A stretch of DNA of 17,637 bases from Nitrospira sp. (GCA_015904055.1 JABMDE010000017.1:14075-31711), one strand, 5' to 3'. Positions 1 through 7,098 are shown, counted from the stretch's first letter. The notes: generated by a model not told the origin, from the letters alone. Made by a program: numbers and translations.

Positions 1-453
1 AGAAGTAAAGAGGGAGCCACGATGCTCAATAAGTTCTGGGCCAAGCGGGACCTCGCCGCCAAGAAAGGGGTGAAGATCCTGAGTGCCTATGTGGCGGTTA
101 CGGAACATACGTACTACATCACCGTTCAGGCCAAGAATTATCAGTCTCTCTTGGAATTTTTCGAACCGTTGGCGCCGACTCAAATCGGCGCAATTCATCC
201 GGTTACAACGATGGATGAATGGACGAAGCACATTGATCCGAAGAGAACGTGATGAGTAGCTCTTCAAGACGGACATAAATCCGGCAGCGCGGCGCTAAAA
301 GATCACGCACGAGGCAGCCGATATGTTGTTGCGCTGCGAGCTTGCGGAAGCACTGCGCAAGTGGACGACTCGCGAAAGATTGCCCCAGGCACAGGCGGCC
401 AAACGGCTTGGTGTGGTTCAACCGTATGTCTCCGAGATCACGTGCAACAAGGT
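1..453 (+). repeat. Direct repeat block A, copy 1
   Basis: This stretch is nearly identical to 4811-5247. It holds a DUF3303-like gene and a decayed helix-turn-helix gene. By eye it has only scattered substitutions, plus a 16-bp segment (within about 325-345) that is absent from copy 2. Similarity stops sharply after the ACAAGGT ending at 453. Its left edge is the first base of the window, so the true left border is unknown. Confidence 0.93.
22..252 (+). CDS. Small DUF3303-like protein, copy 1
   Basis: This gene encodes 76 residues. The start ATG is preceded by a good ribosome binding site (GAGGGAG at 10-16). The pattern of short strands and helices and the ending 'IHPVTTMDEW' resemble the DUF3303-type ferredoxin-like fold, a family without an assigned role. 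The match is from memory and may be loose. The N-terminus is shorter than I would expect for that family, so the gene may be a 5'-truncated version using a new start. There is no signal peptide or membrane segment. The second copy at 4832-5062 differs by about two residues (A57T and P74S), so both copies have kept an open frame while the next gene has decayed in both. Confidence 0.6.
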   Translation: MLNKFWAKRDLAAKKGVKILSAYVAVTEHTYYITVQAKNYQSLLEFFEPLAPTQIGAIHPVTTMDEWTKHIDPKRT

Positions 454-478
454 CCGGCCGCTCTCATTGCAGTGCTAA
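299..478 (+). pseudogene. Decayed XRE/HTH_37-type regulator or antitoxin, copy 1
   Basis: From the ATG at 323 a 51-codon frame reads 'MLLRCELAEALRKW', then 'QAQAAKRLGVVQPYVSEI' and 'NKVRPLSLQC', then stops at 476. The middle part is a helix-turn-helix of the XRE/HTH_37 type seen in HigA-like antitoxins (AQAAKRLGV, then a QPYVSEI recognition helix). The same frame continues upstream in copy 2 as 'YKITHEAA', but here a C-to-A change makes TAA at 296-298. After 453 the sequence diverges from copy 2 and the C-terminal 'DCLAGLCAKDGLTV' part is lost. No RelE/HigB-like toxin gene is visible next to it. The gene is therefore a fragment and probably non-functional. Confidence 0.65.
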
Positions 479-546
479 CGATTCTGGCGTTATGCTCAGA
501 CCATTTGATGGCGTGTTAGACGGACGGAACGCGGCACAGCCGACTC

Positions 547-577
547 TTACGCAGATCGGTCTAAACATTGTTAGAGC
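547..577 (+). repeat. 31-bp element shared with 5357-5387, directly before a start codon
   Basis: The 31 bases match 5357-5387 at 26 positions, although most of the sequence between block A and this element is unrelated in the two units. It ends in GTTAGAGC, 2 bp before the ATG at 580, and has imperfect inverted symmetry (GTCTAAAC / GTTAGAGC). A GTTRRRY-like end right before a start codon is how integron cassettes begin, so it could be the right half of an attC site. A possible partner, GCTAAC, lies at about 474-479. It could equally be a regulatory palindrome. Confidence 0.4.
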
Positions 578-579
578 GT

Positions 580-1245
580 ATGGATACGGTCGATCAGGCG
601 CAGGCAACGATCTTTAGGGAGATCACCTCGGACGATTCTGAGGTCCGTGGAGAGTACCTAAAGCATTTCGAGGGAGCGGCGAAGGGATTTGCGGTGTCGA
701 TGGCCAAAGCCTTCGTCAAGTGGCGCGACTTCGACAACGAGCTAAAGGGGGATGAGAGGCGAGCTCATGTGTCGGCCTTGATCTACGTTGCGATCACCCT
801 CCATGTGTTGTCGATGAAGGCTTTTCTCGCTGGACAACCGGTCGCCGCCGGCAACCTTTTCCGCCAGGTCCTCGAGAGCATTGCTCTGGCACTTCTATGC
901 TCCGGTAAGGAGTTGGATGTATTGAAGCGCTTTATGGAAGACAAATACTCAAGTAACGACGCTATACGTGATGTACTGCGACACCATAAAAAGCTATCCC
1001 TCAAGCGCGACGCACTTGAGGTGATAAAGAGGTCCCAAGACTTCTACCACAAATATAGCCATGTCACGACGAAGACCATTGCTGCGGCAATGTCGTTCTC
1101 TCACAAAAGGGGGCTATATGTCGGCGCCTCTTTTGATGACGGCAAATTGGATGCGTACGAGAAGGAGAACAATTTAAGAGTCAGCCTAGCCGATGTCTTT
1201 CCCAATTTCGTTGATGGCGTTTCTGCAAATGTTGCGAAATGGTGA
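580..1245 (+). CDS. Unknown helical protein (DUF5677/HEPN-like)
   Basis: This gene encodes 221 residues from the ATG at 580. A TTG at 568 in the same frame would add four residues and overlap the 31-bp element, so ATG is preferred. There is no clear Shine-Dalgarno. The protein is predicted to be mostly alpha-helical and soluble, with a central helix pair ('AGNLFRQVLESIALALLC') and a later 'QDFYHKYSH' segment. These resemble DUF5677/HEPN-type all-helical proteins, but I cannot confirm the canonical RX4-6H nuclease motif. It sits alone between the 31-bp element and an attC-like inverted repeat that starts just after its stop codon. That is a cassette-like arrangement, and there is no counterpart in unit 2. 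Confidence 0.7.
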   Translation: MDTVDQAQATIFREITSDDSEVRGEYLKHFEGAAKGFAVSMAKAFVKWRDFDNELKGDERRAHVSALIYVAITLHVLSMKAFLAGQPVAAGNLFRQVLESIALALLCSGKELDVLKRFMEDKYSSNDAIRDVLRHHKKLSLKRDALEVIKRSQDFYHKYSHVTTKTIAAAMSFSHKRGLYVGASFDDGKLDAYEKENNLRVSLADVFPNFVDGVSANVAKW

Positions 1246-1247
1246 TG

Positions 1248-1329
1248 TGCCCTAAACAACCGGTTGGAGAGCGACGCTATGGCACTAGTTCTGCGCCTCC
1301 GCCCGCTTGCCCCGACTTGAACGTTAGCC
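1248..1329 (+). other. Possible attC-like inverted repeat
   Basis: It starts right after the TGA at 1243-1245 with GCCCTAAAC and ends with CGTTAGCC. Inner arms GTTGGAGAGCG and GCTTGCCCCGAC are loosely complementary. Size (about 80 bp), position after a stop codon and the terminal CTAA...TTAG cores fit an integron attC site. Neither core matches the RYYYAAC/GTTRRRY consensus perfectly, and no integrase is in the window. Confidence 0.35.
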
Positions 1330-1409
1330 GATGAATCACCGTTTCGGTACTTCCTGGCTGATCAAGTTCGGTCCGATGTCGGCAAACGGAGTCGCGGGGG
1401 ATCACGGTT

Positions 1410-2522
1410 ATGAAGTACGTGGATGAGTTTCGGGATCGTGGCCATGCCGAGACATTGGCTGGTGCCATCAAGCACATTGTCACCAGGTCCTGGACGATCA
1501 TGGAAGTCTGCGGAGGGCAGACCCATTCGATCGTGAAATTTGGGCTGGACGAGTTGTTGCCTGAGACGGTGACATTGGTGCATGGGCCAGGCTGTCCCGT
1601 CTGTGTGACGCCGACGGCGTTGATCGATCATGCGGTCGTGCTGGCCTCAATTTCCCGCGTCATCCTCTGTACGTTCGGCGACATGCTTCGCGTTCCAGGC
1701 TCGAAGGGAGATCTGTTCGGTGCCAAGTCGGCGGGGGGAGATGTCCGCATCGTCTATTCACCGTTGGATGCACTGGCGCTGGCCCGCGCGAACCCTGATC
1801 GGGAGATCGTCTGTTTCGCCGTCGGGTTTGAGACAACCGCGCCGGCCTATGCCATGGCGGCAATCCAGGCGCGGCGTTTGGGAGTTGCCAACTTCAGTCT
1901 GCTCACCGCTCAAGTGCTCGTGCCGCCGGCCATTGAAGCCATTCTCTCCGCTCCCGGTTGCCGCGTGCAGGGTTTTCTGGCGGCCGGGCATGTCTGCACC
2001 GTGATGGGCTATGAAGAGTACGAAGAGCTCGCCAGGCGCTATCATGTGCCTCTCGTCGTGACAGGGTTCGAACCGATCGATGTCTTGGAAGGGGTTGCGA
2101 TGCTGGTCGGCCAACTCGAAGCAGGACGGGCGGTCGTCGAGAATCAATATACGAGATCGGTGCGTCGAGAGGGCAACGTGGCGGCGCAAGCAGCTTTGCG
2201 CGAGGTCTTCGAGCCGGCGTCCCAGACCTGGCGAGGGATCGGCGAGATTCCCCGTAGCGGTCTAAAATTGACTGCCGCTTATGCCGAGTTCGATGCAGCG
2301 CTGCGATTCCGTGACGTCCTGGCCAAGTCCGGTTCGTCGGGCGGAGAAGATCCCGATTGCCGAAGCGGTCTGGTGTTGCAGGGCTTGCTCAAGCCGACCG
2401 ACTGCGAGGCCTTTGGAAAGCGTTGCACGCCGGAACGTCCGCTCGGGGCGCCGATGGTTTCGAGCGAAGGGGCCTGCGCTGCGTATTATCGATATCGGGG
2501 GAACGTGAAGCGTGAAGCGTGA
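1410..2522 (+). CDS. hypD: Hydrogenase maturation protein HypD, copy 1
   Basis: HypD is the iron-sulfur scaffold on which, together with HypC, the Fe(CN)2CO unit of [NiFe]-hydrogenase is assembled in the cytoplasm. The 370-residue length is normal. Conserved motifs are CGGQTH with Cys34, the GPGCPVC motif with Cys62 and Cys65, and a C-terminal set (Cys317, Cys332, Cys339, Cys356) expected to hold the [4Fe-4S] cluster. The protein starts with the typical MKYVDEFRD. No strong Shine-Dalgarno is visible (GGGGGAT about 8-13 bp upstream). hypE follows after 141 bp. hypC, which normally precedes hypD, is absent upstream. All catalytic cysteines are present, so this copy should be functional. Confidence 0.97.
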   Translation: MKYVDEFRDRGHAETLAGAIKHIVTRSWTIMEVCGGQTHSIVKFGLDELLPETVTLVHGPGCPVCVTPTALIDHAVVLASISRVILCTFGDMLRVPGSKGDLFGAKSAGGDVRIVYSPLDALALARANPDREIVCFAVGFETTAPAYAMAAIQARRLGVANFSLLTAQVLVPPAIEAILSAPGCRVQGFLAAGHVCTVMGYEEYEELARRYHVPLVVTGFEPIDVLEGVAMLVGQLEAGRAVVENQYTRSVRREGNVAAQAALREVFEPASQTWRGIGEIPRSGLKLTAAYAEFDAALRFRDVLAKSGSSGGEDPDCRSGLVLQGLLKPTDCEAFGKRCTPERPLGAPMVSSEGACAAYYRYRGNVKREA

Positions 2523-2663
2523 AGCGTATCTCGCGAGACTGGCGGGAGTCGTGAGAAAAGCGCGGCGGGTTGAGAAGATTGTCGAGACGAGTCCCGCCTT
2601 TCGTGCAGGTCTTGCTACTCTCGCAAGCACGAGATACGAACGACGCTTCACGAGATACGAATC
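2523..2663 (+). repeat. Palindromic spacer between hypD and hypE, copy 1
   Basis: The spacer begins in a GTGAAGC tandem run that straddles the hypD stop. It holds nested inverted repeats: an outer 9-bp perfect pair (CGTATCTCG at 2525-2533 with CGAGATACG at 2630-2638) and an inner pair (GGCGGGAGTCG at 2541-2551 with CGAGTCCCGCC at 2588-2598, one mismatch). A CACGAGATACGAA unit is repeated near the 3' end, giving 21 bp more than in copy 2. There is no T-tract, so it is not a standard terminator. It may be a mobile intergenic repeat or an mRNA-stability hairpin. Confidence 0.75.
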
Positions 2664-3719
2664 ATGAGTAACAACCAACCAATTGAGCCGGCCTGTCCTT
2701 TGCCGACCTCGGAAAAGAAGACCGTGCAACTCGCCCATGGCGGAGGCGGGCGGCTGATGCAGCAGCTCATCCGGGAGGTTTTTGTCCGGTCGTTCGGCGA
2801 TCCACTCTCGACGCATCTGCATGACGGAGCAACCTGGCCTGTGTCTGAAGGGACATTGGCCTTCACCACGGACTCCTACGTCGTGCAACCTTTATTTTTC
2901 CCAGGCGGAGATATCGGCAGCCTCGCGGTGCATGGCACGGTCAACGATCTGGCCATGTGCGGAGCAAAACCCTTGTGGCTCAGCGCCGGATTCATCCTGG
3001 AAGAGGGACTGGCGATGGAGACATTACAACGAATCGTCGATTCGATGGCTCAGGCGGCAAAAGAGGCCGGTGTTGCCATCGTGACCGGGGACACGAAGGT
3101 GGTCGACAAGGGAAAAGGGGACGGCATCTTCATCAATACGGCCGGGATCGGAGTCGTACCGCCTGGTGTGAACATCGGTCCTCAACAGATAGTGCCGGAC
3201 GACGCGATCCTCGTGAGTGGCGACCTGGGGTTGCATGGAGTCGCGGTGCTCAGCGTGCGAGAAGGCTTGTCGTTTTCCGGAGATATTGCGAGCGACTCGG
3301 CGCCATTGCATCGAGTGGTCGCAGATTTGATTGCCGCCGGCATCGAGATCCATTGCCTCCGAGATTTGACGCGAGGCGGGCTCGCCAGTGCGTGCAACGA
3401 AATCGCCTCGGCCTCAGGGATGAAGCTATCGATCGATGAACGGGCGGTCCCCGTTCGGAGCGAGGTACAGGGAGCCTGCGAAGTGTTGGGGCTGGACCCA
3501 TTGTATGTCGCCAATGAAGGACGGTTCGTGGCATTCGTGCCTGAAGCGCAAGCCGATCAGGCCCTCTCGATCATGCATCGCCATGCCGTGGCGTCAGGGG
3601 CGATGCGGGCAGGAGAAGTGAACGGACGCGAATCGCCCATCGTCGTCCTGAAGACCGTCCTGGGCACGCACCGCATTCTCGACCTCTTATCCGGCGAACA
3701 ATTGCCGCGAATCTGCTGA
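2664..3719 (+). CDS. hypE: Hydrogenase maturation protein HypE, copy 1
   Basis: HypE dehydrates a carbamoyl group, received from HypF on its C-terminal cysteine, to thiocyanate using ATP, and hands cyanide to the HypC-HypD complex. The 351-residue protein has the PurM/AIRS-like layout: a glycine-rich 'LAHGGGGRL' near residues 23-31, '[17 protein letters not shown]' with 'VNDLAMCGA', '[11 protein letters not shown]', and '[10 protein letters not shown]' in the C-terminal half. It ends in the diagnostic PRIC, with the acceptor Cys351 as last residue. The ATG at 2664 is used in both copies. An internal start at MEKK exists only in copy 2. Translation is probably from the hypD transcript. Confidence 0.97.
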   Translation: MSNNQPIEPACPLPTSEKKTVQLAHGGGGRLMQQLIREVFVRSFGDPLSTHLHDGATWPVSEGTLAFTTDSYVVQPLFFPGGDIGSLAVHGTVNDLAMCGAKPLWLSAGFILEEGLAMETLQRIVDSMAQAAKEAGVAIVTGDTKVVDKGKGDGIFINTAGIGVVPPGVNIGPQQIVPDDAILVSGDLGLHGVAVLSVREGLSFSGDIASDSAPLHRVVADLIAAGIEIHCLRDLTRGGLASACNEIASASGMKLSIDERAVPVRSEVQGACEVLGLDPLYVANEGRFVAFVPEAQADQALSIMHRHAVASGAMRAGEVNGRESPIVVLKTVLGTHRILDLLSGEQLPRIC

Positions 3720-3937
3720 CCATCCGACTGTTGCGAAACTCCCCAGTGGTTTCCCTGTCCTGTTGCGTAATGGGTCAGATTATTTTCTTTGCAAGACTCG
3801 TTGAACGATTCTAAGAGGTCTATGTCTTGCACAATCGAATATGACGATGCAGGTTTATAATCGACTGACTTGTCACGCGGTTCGCTGGTTCCAGGCCAGA
3901 GCTGTATGGCTTCAGACTCTAATTGCCCTATCGATCA
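3720..3937 (+). other. Unit-1 spacer between hypE and the ATPase pseudogene
   Basis: About 220 bp without a convincing reading frame. A TATAAT at 3856-3861 could be a -10 box for the ATPase gene. The nearest TTGCAC (3827-3832) is 23 bp away, too far for a normal -35, so a promoter is only a weak possibility. Unit 2 carries the whole Cus operon at this place instead. Confidence 0.4.
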
Positions 3938-4800
3938 ATGAAGAACACATCGTCTCACGTTAGGGCGTGGCACACTCACCCGTCGGTTGCTCTGGCGACG
4001 GAGCTCCGCACGAGCATCGAGAGAGGCCTTTCAGATGAGGAAGCCCGGCAACGGCTTCAGCAAGATGGTCCCAACGAACTGCCCGAAGCGTCGCCGCCCT
4101 CTCTGCTGAAGCTCTTCCTCTCGCAATTTACCAGCGTCATCGTGTGGGTGCTGATCGGGACTGCGGTCGTCTCCGGCTTGTTGGAAGATTGACTCGACGC
4201 GGCGGCAATTCTCGCCATCGTATTCCTGAACGGCCTGCTCGGATTCATACAGGAATTCCGGGCGGAGCGGTCCTTGGCGGCATTGCGAAAGATGTCGGTG
4301 GCGACGGCCCGAGTCATGCGTGACGGAACGTTGCATGTGATTCCGCGTGTGAGGTTGTCTCCGGCGGCGTCATTCTCCTGGAGGCCGGCGACCGTATTCC
4401 GGCGGATGCACGGCTCTTGTACACGACGAGTTTCACACGCAGGAAGCCTCGCTGACCGGAGAGTCGACGCCGGTTGAGAAAAATGCTGAGGTGATCGACC
4501 GAGAGGAGGTGCCGCTGGCTGAGCGGACCAACATGGTCTTCATGGGGACCGTGGCTGTGTCGGGCAAGGCCCGCGCGGTGGTGACCGCCACGGGGCTGCG
4601 AACGGAACTGGGACACATCGTTGCCATGATTCAGAAGGCGGCGGAGGCGGAGCGGACCGAAACACCACTCCAACGCAGGCTCGAGCAATTCGGCTACACC
4701 CTATTGTGGCTGGCATTGGCGGTCGTGAGCGTCGTGTTTGTCTTGGGCTCTCTGCGCGGCGAGCCGGTGATGACGATGTTCCTGACGTCGGTCAGTCTGG
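3938..4800 (+). pseudogene. P-type cation ATPase fragment, broken (unit 1)
   Basis: This is the 5' third of a P2-type (Ca2+-ATPase-like) pump gene: the cation-ATPase N domain ('EEARQRLQQDGPNELPEA'), the first two membrane helices, the actuator domain with 'SLTGES', and the start of the third helix. It is interrupted by a TGA at 4190-4192 (Trp in the intact copy, 'LLEDW'). A 1-bp deletion near 4346 (ATTCCGCG against ATTCCTGCG) and another near 4429 follow. After SVSL at 4800 the homology ends and block A begins, so the phosphorylation loop (DKTGT) and the rest are missing. The first 45 codons differ strongly from the intact copy, and from 4071 on the two are almost identical. An upstream in-frame TTG at 3923 is less likely as start. 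Confidence 0.9.
4071..4800 (+). repeat. Direct repeat block C (ATPase), copy 1
   Basis: 730 bp matching 16906-17637 (732 bp). The 2-bp length difference equals the two single-base deletions that shift the frame here. The right border at 4800 corresponds exactly to the last base of the window. Confidence 0.93.
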
Positions 4801-4810
4801 TTGCCCGGGA
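4801..4810 (+). other. 10-bp junction between unit 1 and unit 2
   Basis: TTGCCCGGGA lies between the end of block C and the start of block A. These are the only bases of the unit junction that are not also found at the window's ends. It is either a real recombination joint or an assembly joint. Confidence 0.7.
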
Positions 4811-5247
4811 AGAAGTAAAGAGGGAGCCACGATGCTCAATAAGTTCTGGGCCAAGCGGGACCTCGCCGCCAAGAAAGGGGTGAAGATCCTGAGTGCCTAC
4901 GTGGCGGTTACGGAACATACGTACTACATCACCGTTCAGGCCAAGAATTATCAGTCTCTCTTGGAATTTTTCGAACCGTTGGCGCCGACCCAAATCGGCA
5001 CAATTCATCCGGTTACGACGATGGATGAATGGACGAAGCACATTGATTCGAAGAGAACGTGATGAGTGGCTCTTCAAGACGGACATAAATCCGGCAGCGC
5101 GGCGCTACAAGATCACGCACGAGGCAGCCTTTATGTTGCGGAAGCACTGCGCAAGTGGATGACTCGCGAAAAATTGACGCGGGCACAGGCGGCCAAACGG
5201 CTTGGTGTGGTTCAATCGTATATCTCCGAGATCACGTGCAACAAGGT
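4811..5247 (+). repeat. Direct repeat block A, copy 2
   Basis: It corresponds to 1-453, base 4811 pairing with base 1. It lacks 16 bp within the helix-turn-helix gene; short TTGCG matches flank the missing part, which suggests slippage or microhomology deletion. Confidence 0.93.
4832..5062 (+). CDS. Small DUF3303-like protein, copy 2
   Basis: 76 residues, with two substitutions relative to the copy at 22-252. It has the same start codon and the same GAGGGAG ribosome binding site at 4820-4826. The frame is also open upstream through the end of the ATPase fragment, so a longer fused reading is formally possible. The conserved Shine-Dalgarno and the start shared with copy 1 argue for the short form. 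The fold guess (DUF3303-like) is tentative and no function is assigned. It lies only 3 bp before the remains of the helix-turn-helix gene, as in copy 1. Confidence 0.6.
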   Translation: MLNKFWAKRDLAAKKGVKILSAYVAVTEHTYYITVQAKNYQSLLEFFEPLAPTQIGTIHPVTTMDEWTKHIDSKRT

Positions 5248-5341
5248 TGACAAGCTGTCCCTCGACTGCCTGGCGGGTCTCTGTGCCAAGGACGGCCTGA
5301 CCGTGCTGTCAGGTTGGTCGCTTAGTCGTATGCCGTATTAA
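5066..5341 (+). pseudogene. Frameshifted XRE/HTH_37-type regulator, copy 2
   Basis: From 5141 on the reading frame gives an intact helix-turn-helix ('RAQAAKRLGVVQSYISEI') and the family-typical tail 'KLSLDCLAGLCAKDGLTV'. Upstream, the expected frame ('YKITHEAAFML') is shifted by the 16-bp deletion near 5133. A 91-codon frame from a GTG at 5066 joins a nonsense N-terminus to the intact HTH. Such a protein could still bind DNA if made. Copy 1 is broken differently (stop at 296, loss of the C-terminus), so combining the two copies recovers the ancestral gene. HTH_37 proteins are often antitoxins of HigBA-like pairs, but no toxin gene is seen. Confidence 0.65.
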
Positions 5342-5356
5342 TCGGCGATCCAGCTT

Positions 5357-5387
5357 TTACGCGGATCGGCCTAAATATTGTTTGGGC
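5357..5387 (+). repeat. 31-bp element shared with 547-577
   Basis: It ends in GTTTGGGC, 6 bp before the ATG at 5394. The part GCCTAAA-TATTG-TTTGGGC can fold into a 7-bp hairpin, and CGATCC/GGATCG just upstream forms another. It is a cassette boundary or a regulatory palindrome; see the entry at 547. Confidence 0.4.
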
Positions 5388-5393
5388 TAAGTC

Positions 5394-5972
5394 ATGACGA
5401 TTAAATATGAGCCAAATTCCTTGTTTCGAGCAGGCCCTCAGTCCACCTTGAATGCTTGTGTTGGGACTAATGGGGAGCCATATGACTTCGGTGCATACGG
5501 AGAGGGCTTCTTCGAAGGTGGTTTTCAGATCATTGCGGCAATCAAGAGGGGCGAATGGACAATTGATCTGCTAATTTACCCAGCGGCGTTTTCATTCCGA
5601 CACGGTATAGAGTTGTATCTAAAGCACATGGTGCGTGTCTTCTCTGAAAGGGCTGGAGCCAATGCATACAAGAAAACGCATGCATTGCAAGACAATTGAG
5701 CTGCGTTTCAAACGCAAGCCGTTACAACAAACAGCAACCTGTTCGATCCGCTTGAGTTGTCCATTGCAAAAGACATCCTAGACGATTTTTGCAACATAGA
5801 TCCAAGCGGTCAGGTCTTTCGCTACCCAGAAGACATCAAGGGAAACCAGCACCTTATCGGTCTGGGCGTTATCAACGCCGAAGTGCTTGGGGATGGCATG
5901 CGGGTTTTGCACGATCTGCTAGAGAAGTGGCTGTTGGCAGTAGAAGCTATTTGTGCCCCTAATCGGTCCTAG
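5394..5972 (+). pseudogene. HEPN-like protein gene split by one TGA
   Basis: The frame from the ATG at 5394 runs 101 codons, meets TGA at 5697-5699, and continues open in the same frame to the stop at 5970-5972 (192 codons in all). The N-terminal part has 'YPAAFSFRHGIELYLKHMV' followed by 'KKTHALQDN'. The second part has 'NIDPSGQVFRYPEDIKG'. This order (helix with FRHGIELYLK, then a TH-L turn, then DP and a YPED strand) is that of a widespread HEPN-type helical family of unknown role. The stop most likely replaces Trp (TGG to TGA). The second part could restart at TTG 5757, but a split functional protein is unlikely. No clear Shine-Dalgarno is seen before 5394. Confidence 0.65.
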
Positions 5973-6051
5973 CCAGCGGTTCAAGCTGATTGGGAACGCT
6001 GCTGGTGCGACCGGTGAGCTTAACTTAGGCGGTGGGCAGCTACACGTAAAT
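5973..6051 (+). other. Short spacer, possibly attC-like
   Basis: Between the HEPN-like gene and the SEC-C gene. It has an imperfect inverted arrangement: CCTAG and TTCAAGCTGATTGG on the left, CCGGTGAGCTTAACTTAGGC on the right. The frame of the next gene is open through it to a GTG at 5953. It may be coding instead, but the downstream protein family appears to start at 6052. Confidence 0.25.
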
Positions 6052-6807
6052 ATGGTCAGTCAGTCGCAGCACGATCTTGAACGGCATCTTGAGGAGCATT
6101 ACGGCTTCCTCGTTGCGTCCTCAGAGTCTTACGATCGCGGCTCCTTAGCTGAAGCGAAGAGACTTGCGGTGTCCATCCGTGTTTTGATGCACGATACTCC
6201 AGCTTCCGCATCCCTGCTCGGGCAGCTTGGTATGAAGGGAGGCATGTTCATCGATACGACCACTGAGCGCCCACAACTTGGTATTCGGACCAGCTACGCG
6301 GGCTTGATTGGGATGTTCCTAGGTCGGGGATCCTCCAAGTATCTTCCCCACCTCGACTCAAGTGAATCAAAGGCAGTACCTTTCGAGCAATGGTGGAATG
6401 CACCCATAATTATTGATTTCGCACAACGTGAGATCACAAGACGTCGCTTGATTCTGGCCGTTGCCAATAAAGATGGTGGCGCTCACGTTGATCCTGAGCT
6501 GGACGATATCTACGCTGACTTGTCTCGGTCCAATTCCATGGGACGAATGTATTCGTCTGATGGTCCATGGGAGCCACTCATAGGTGTTGAGCATGCGTCC
6601 GTTCGCCAGGTCGCTCATGAGGTACTCAGGACGTTCAGTGTCCAGTACACACCAATACCTTCTCAAGACGCCGGCATCGTGATGTCGGGGTTTCGTCTGG
6701 TGATGGAGTCCGATACGCCCAGGGTAATCGTTCCCAAGGTTGGTCGAAATGAGTCCTGTCCATGTGGAAGTGGCAAGAAGTACAAGAAATGCCATGGCGC
6801 ACACTAA
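6052..6807 (+). CDS. SEC-C motif protein of unknown function
   Basis: 251 residues from the ATG at 6052. The N-terminal part ('[20 protein letters not shown]', '[17 protein letters not shown]', 'SLLGQLG') matches, from memory, the start of a frequent family of soluble proteins of unknown function. The C-terminus has a zinc-binding SEC-C motif: '[19 protein letters not shown]' with CxC and a final CH pair. SEC-C is a small zinc knuckle found at the end of SecA and of many accessory proteins. Here it gives no function by itself. A GTG at 5953 would add 33 residues and overlap the previous gene by 20 bp. I prefer 6052 because the extension looks like spacer DNA. The ribosome binding site is weak for either start. 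Confidence 0.75.
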   Translation: MVSQSQHDLERHLEEHYGFLVASSESYDRGSLAEAKRLAVSIRVLMHDTPASASLLGQLGMKGGMFIDTTTERPQLGIRTSYAGLIGMFLGRGSSKYLPHLDSSESKAVPFEQWWNAPIIIDFAQREITRRRLILAVANKDGGAHVDPELDDIYADLSRSNSMGRMYSSDGPWEPLIGVEHASVRQVAHEVLRTFSVQYTPIPSQDAGIVMSGFRLVMESDTPRVIVPKVGRNESCPCGSGKKYKKCHGAH

Positions 6808-6875
6808 CTACTGCTTGCGGCTGACTGCGGCGAGTAACATGCTGTGCCGCTGAGGCTGAATCGGATCGTTGAGGC
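6802..6875 (+). other. Possible attC-like inverted repeat after the SEC-C gene
   Basis: CACTAAC overlaps the TAA stop at 6805-6807 and GTTGAGGC closes the element. Inner arms GCGGCTGACTGCGGC and GCCGCTGAGGCTGAA are partly complementary. Position and size resemble an integron attC site, with degenerate cores. Confidence 0.3.
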
Positions 6876-6895
6876 TACTCACGATCCGATCCACA

Positions 6896-6930
6896 AGGAG
6901 GAGTATCGGTGCCTTGCTATTCCTTCGATG
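6896..6930 (+). pseudogene. hypC: hypC start remnant
   Basis: The Shine-Dalgarno AAGGAGGAG is followed at 6907 by codons reading R-C-L-A-I-P-S. HypC proteins begin M-C-L-A-I-P-S, Cys2 being the residue that carries the iron ligand unit, so the ATG appears to have become CGG. Nothing after Ser resembles HypC for more than a few residues before the hypD-like start at 7015. A complete hypC is about 80-90 codons, so it is mostly deleted. The identification rests on six residues plus the ribosome binding site and the adjacent hypD-like start. Confidence 0.55.
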
Positions 6931-7014
6931 TTAGGTGTCTTCATGAAGACCCACATTGGCCGTCGAATACTCGCGGCAATGACGGCAATTACTAGGTTCA
7001 CGGGAATTGATGCC

Positions 7015-7098
7015 ATGAGGTACGTGGATGAGTTTCGCGATCGCGTGGTGGCGGACGTGATTGCGGAGCGGATCAAGCGGAAGCGGTCTTGTTGTTGA
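7015..7098 (+). pseudogene. hypD: hypD 5' remnant of a different lineage
   Basis: From the ATG at 7015 the frame reads [10 protein letters not shown], then VVADVIAERIKR, aligned with the HypD N-terminus ([22 protein letters not shown] at the complete copies). It breaks off after about 22 codons and stops at 7096-7098. Immediately beyond it lies the end of the VapC gene on the other strand. The DNA differs from the starts of hypD copies 1 and 2 much more than these differ from each other, so this is a third, diverged hypD. The toxin-antitoxin segment lies between this stump and hypD copy 2. Confidence 0.7.

Larger units (their letters stand above)
1397..3719 (+). repeat. Direct repeat block B (hypD-hypE), copy 1
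   Basis: It matches 7906-10221. Similarity begins about 13 bp before the hypD start codon (GGGGATCAC) and ends exactly at the hypE stop codon. On either side the two copies are unrelated. HypD differs at about 11 of 370 residues, HypE at about 28 of 351, with many more silent changes. The duplication is therefore not recent, or the copies come from two lineages. Confidence 0.95.

Noticed and set aside
2523..2663. Rho-independent terminator between hypD and hypE
   Set aside because: The stems are present but no T-tract follows, and hypE would need transcription through it.
3827..3861. Promoter for the unit-1 ATPase gene (TTGCAC and TATAAT)
   Set aside because: The spacing of 23 bp is too long for a normal sigma-70 promoter; only the -10-like hexamer is convincing.
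4190..5699. TGA read as tryptophan (alternative genetic code) or recoding
   Set aside because: hypD, hypE and the pump gene in the same window end at TGA, and the ATPase copy has two additional frameshifts, so simple gene decay explains the stops.
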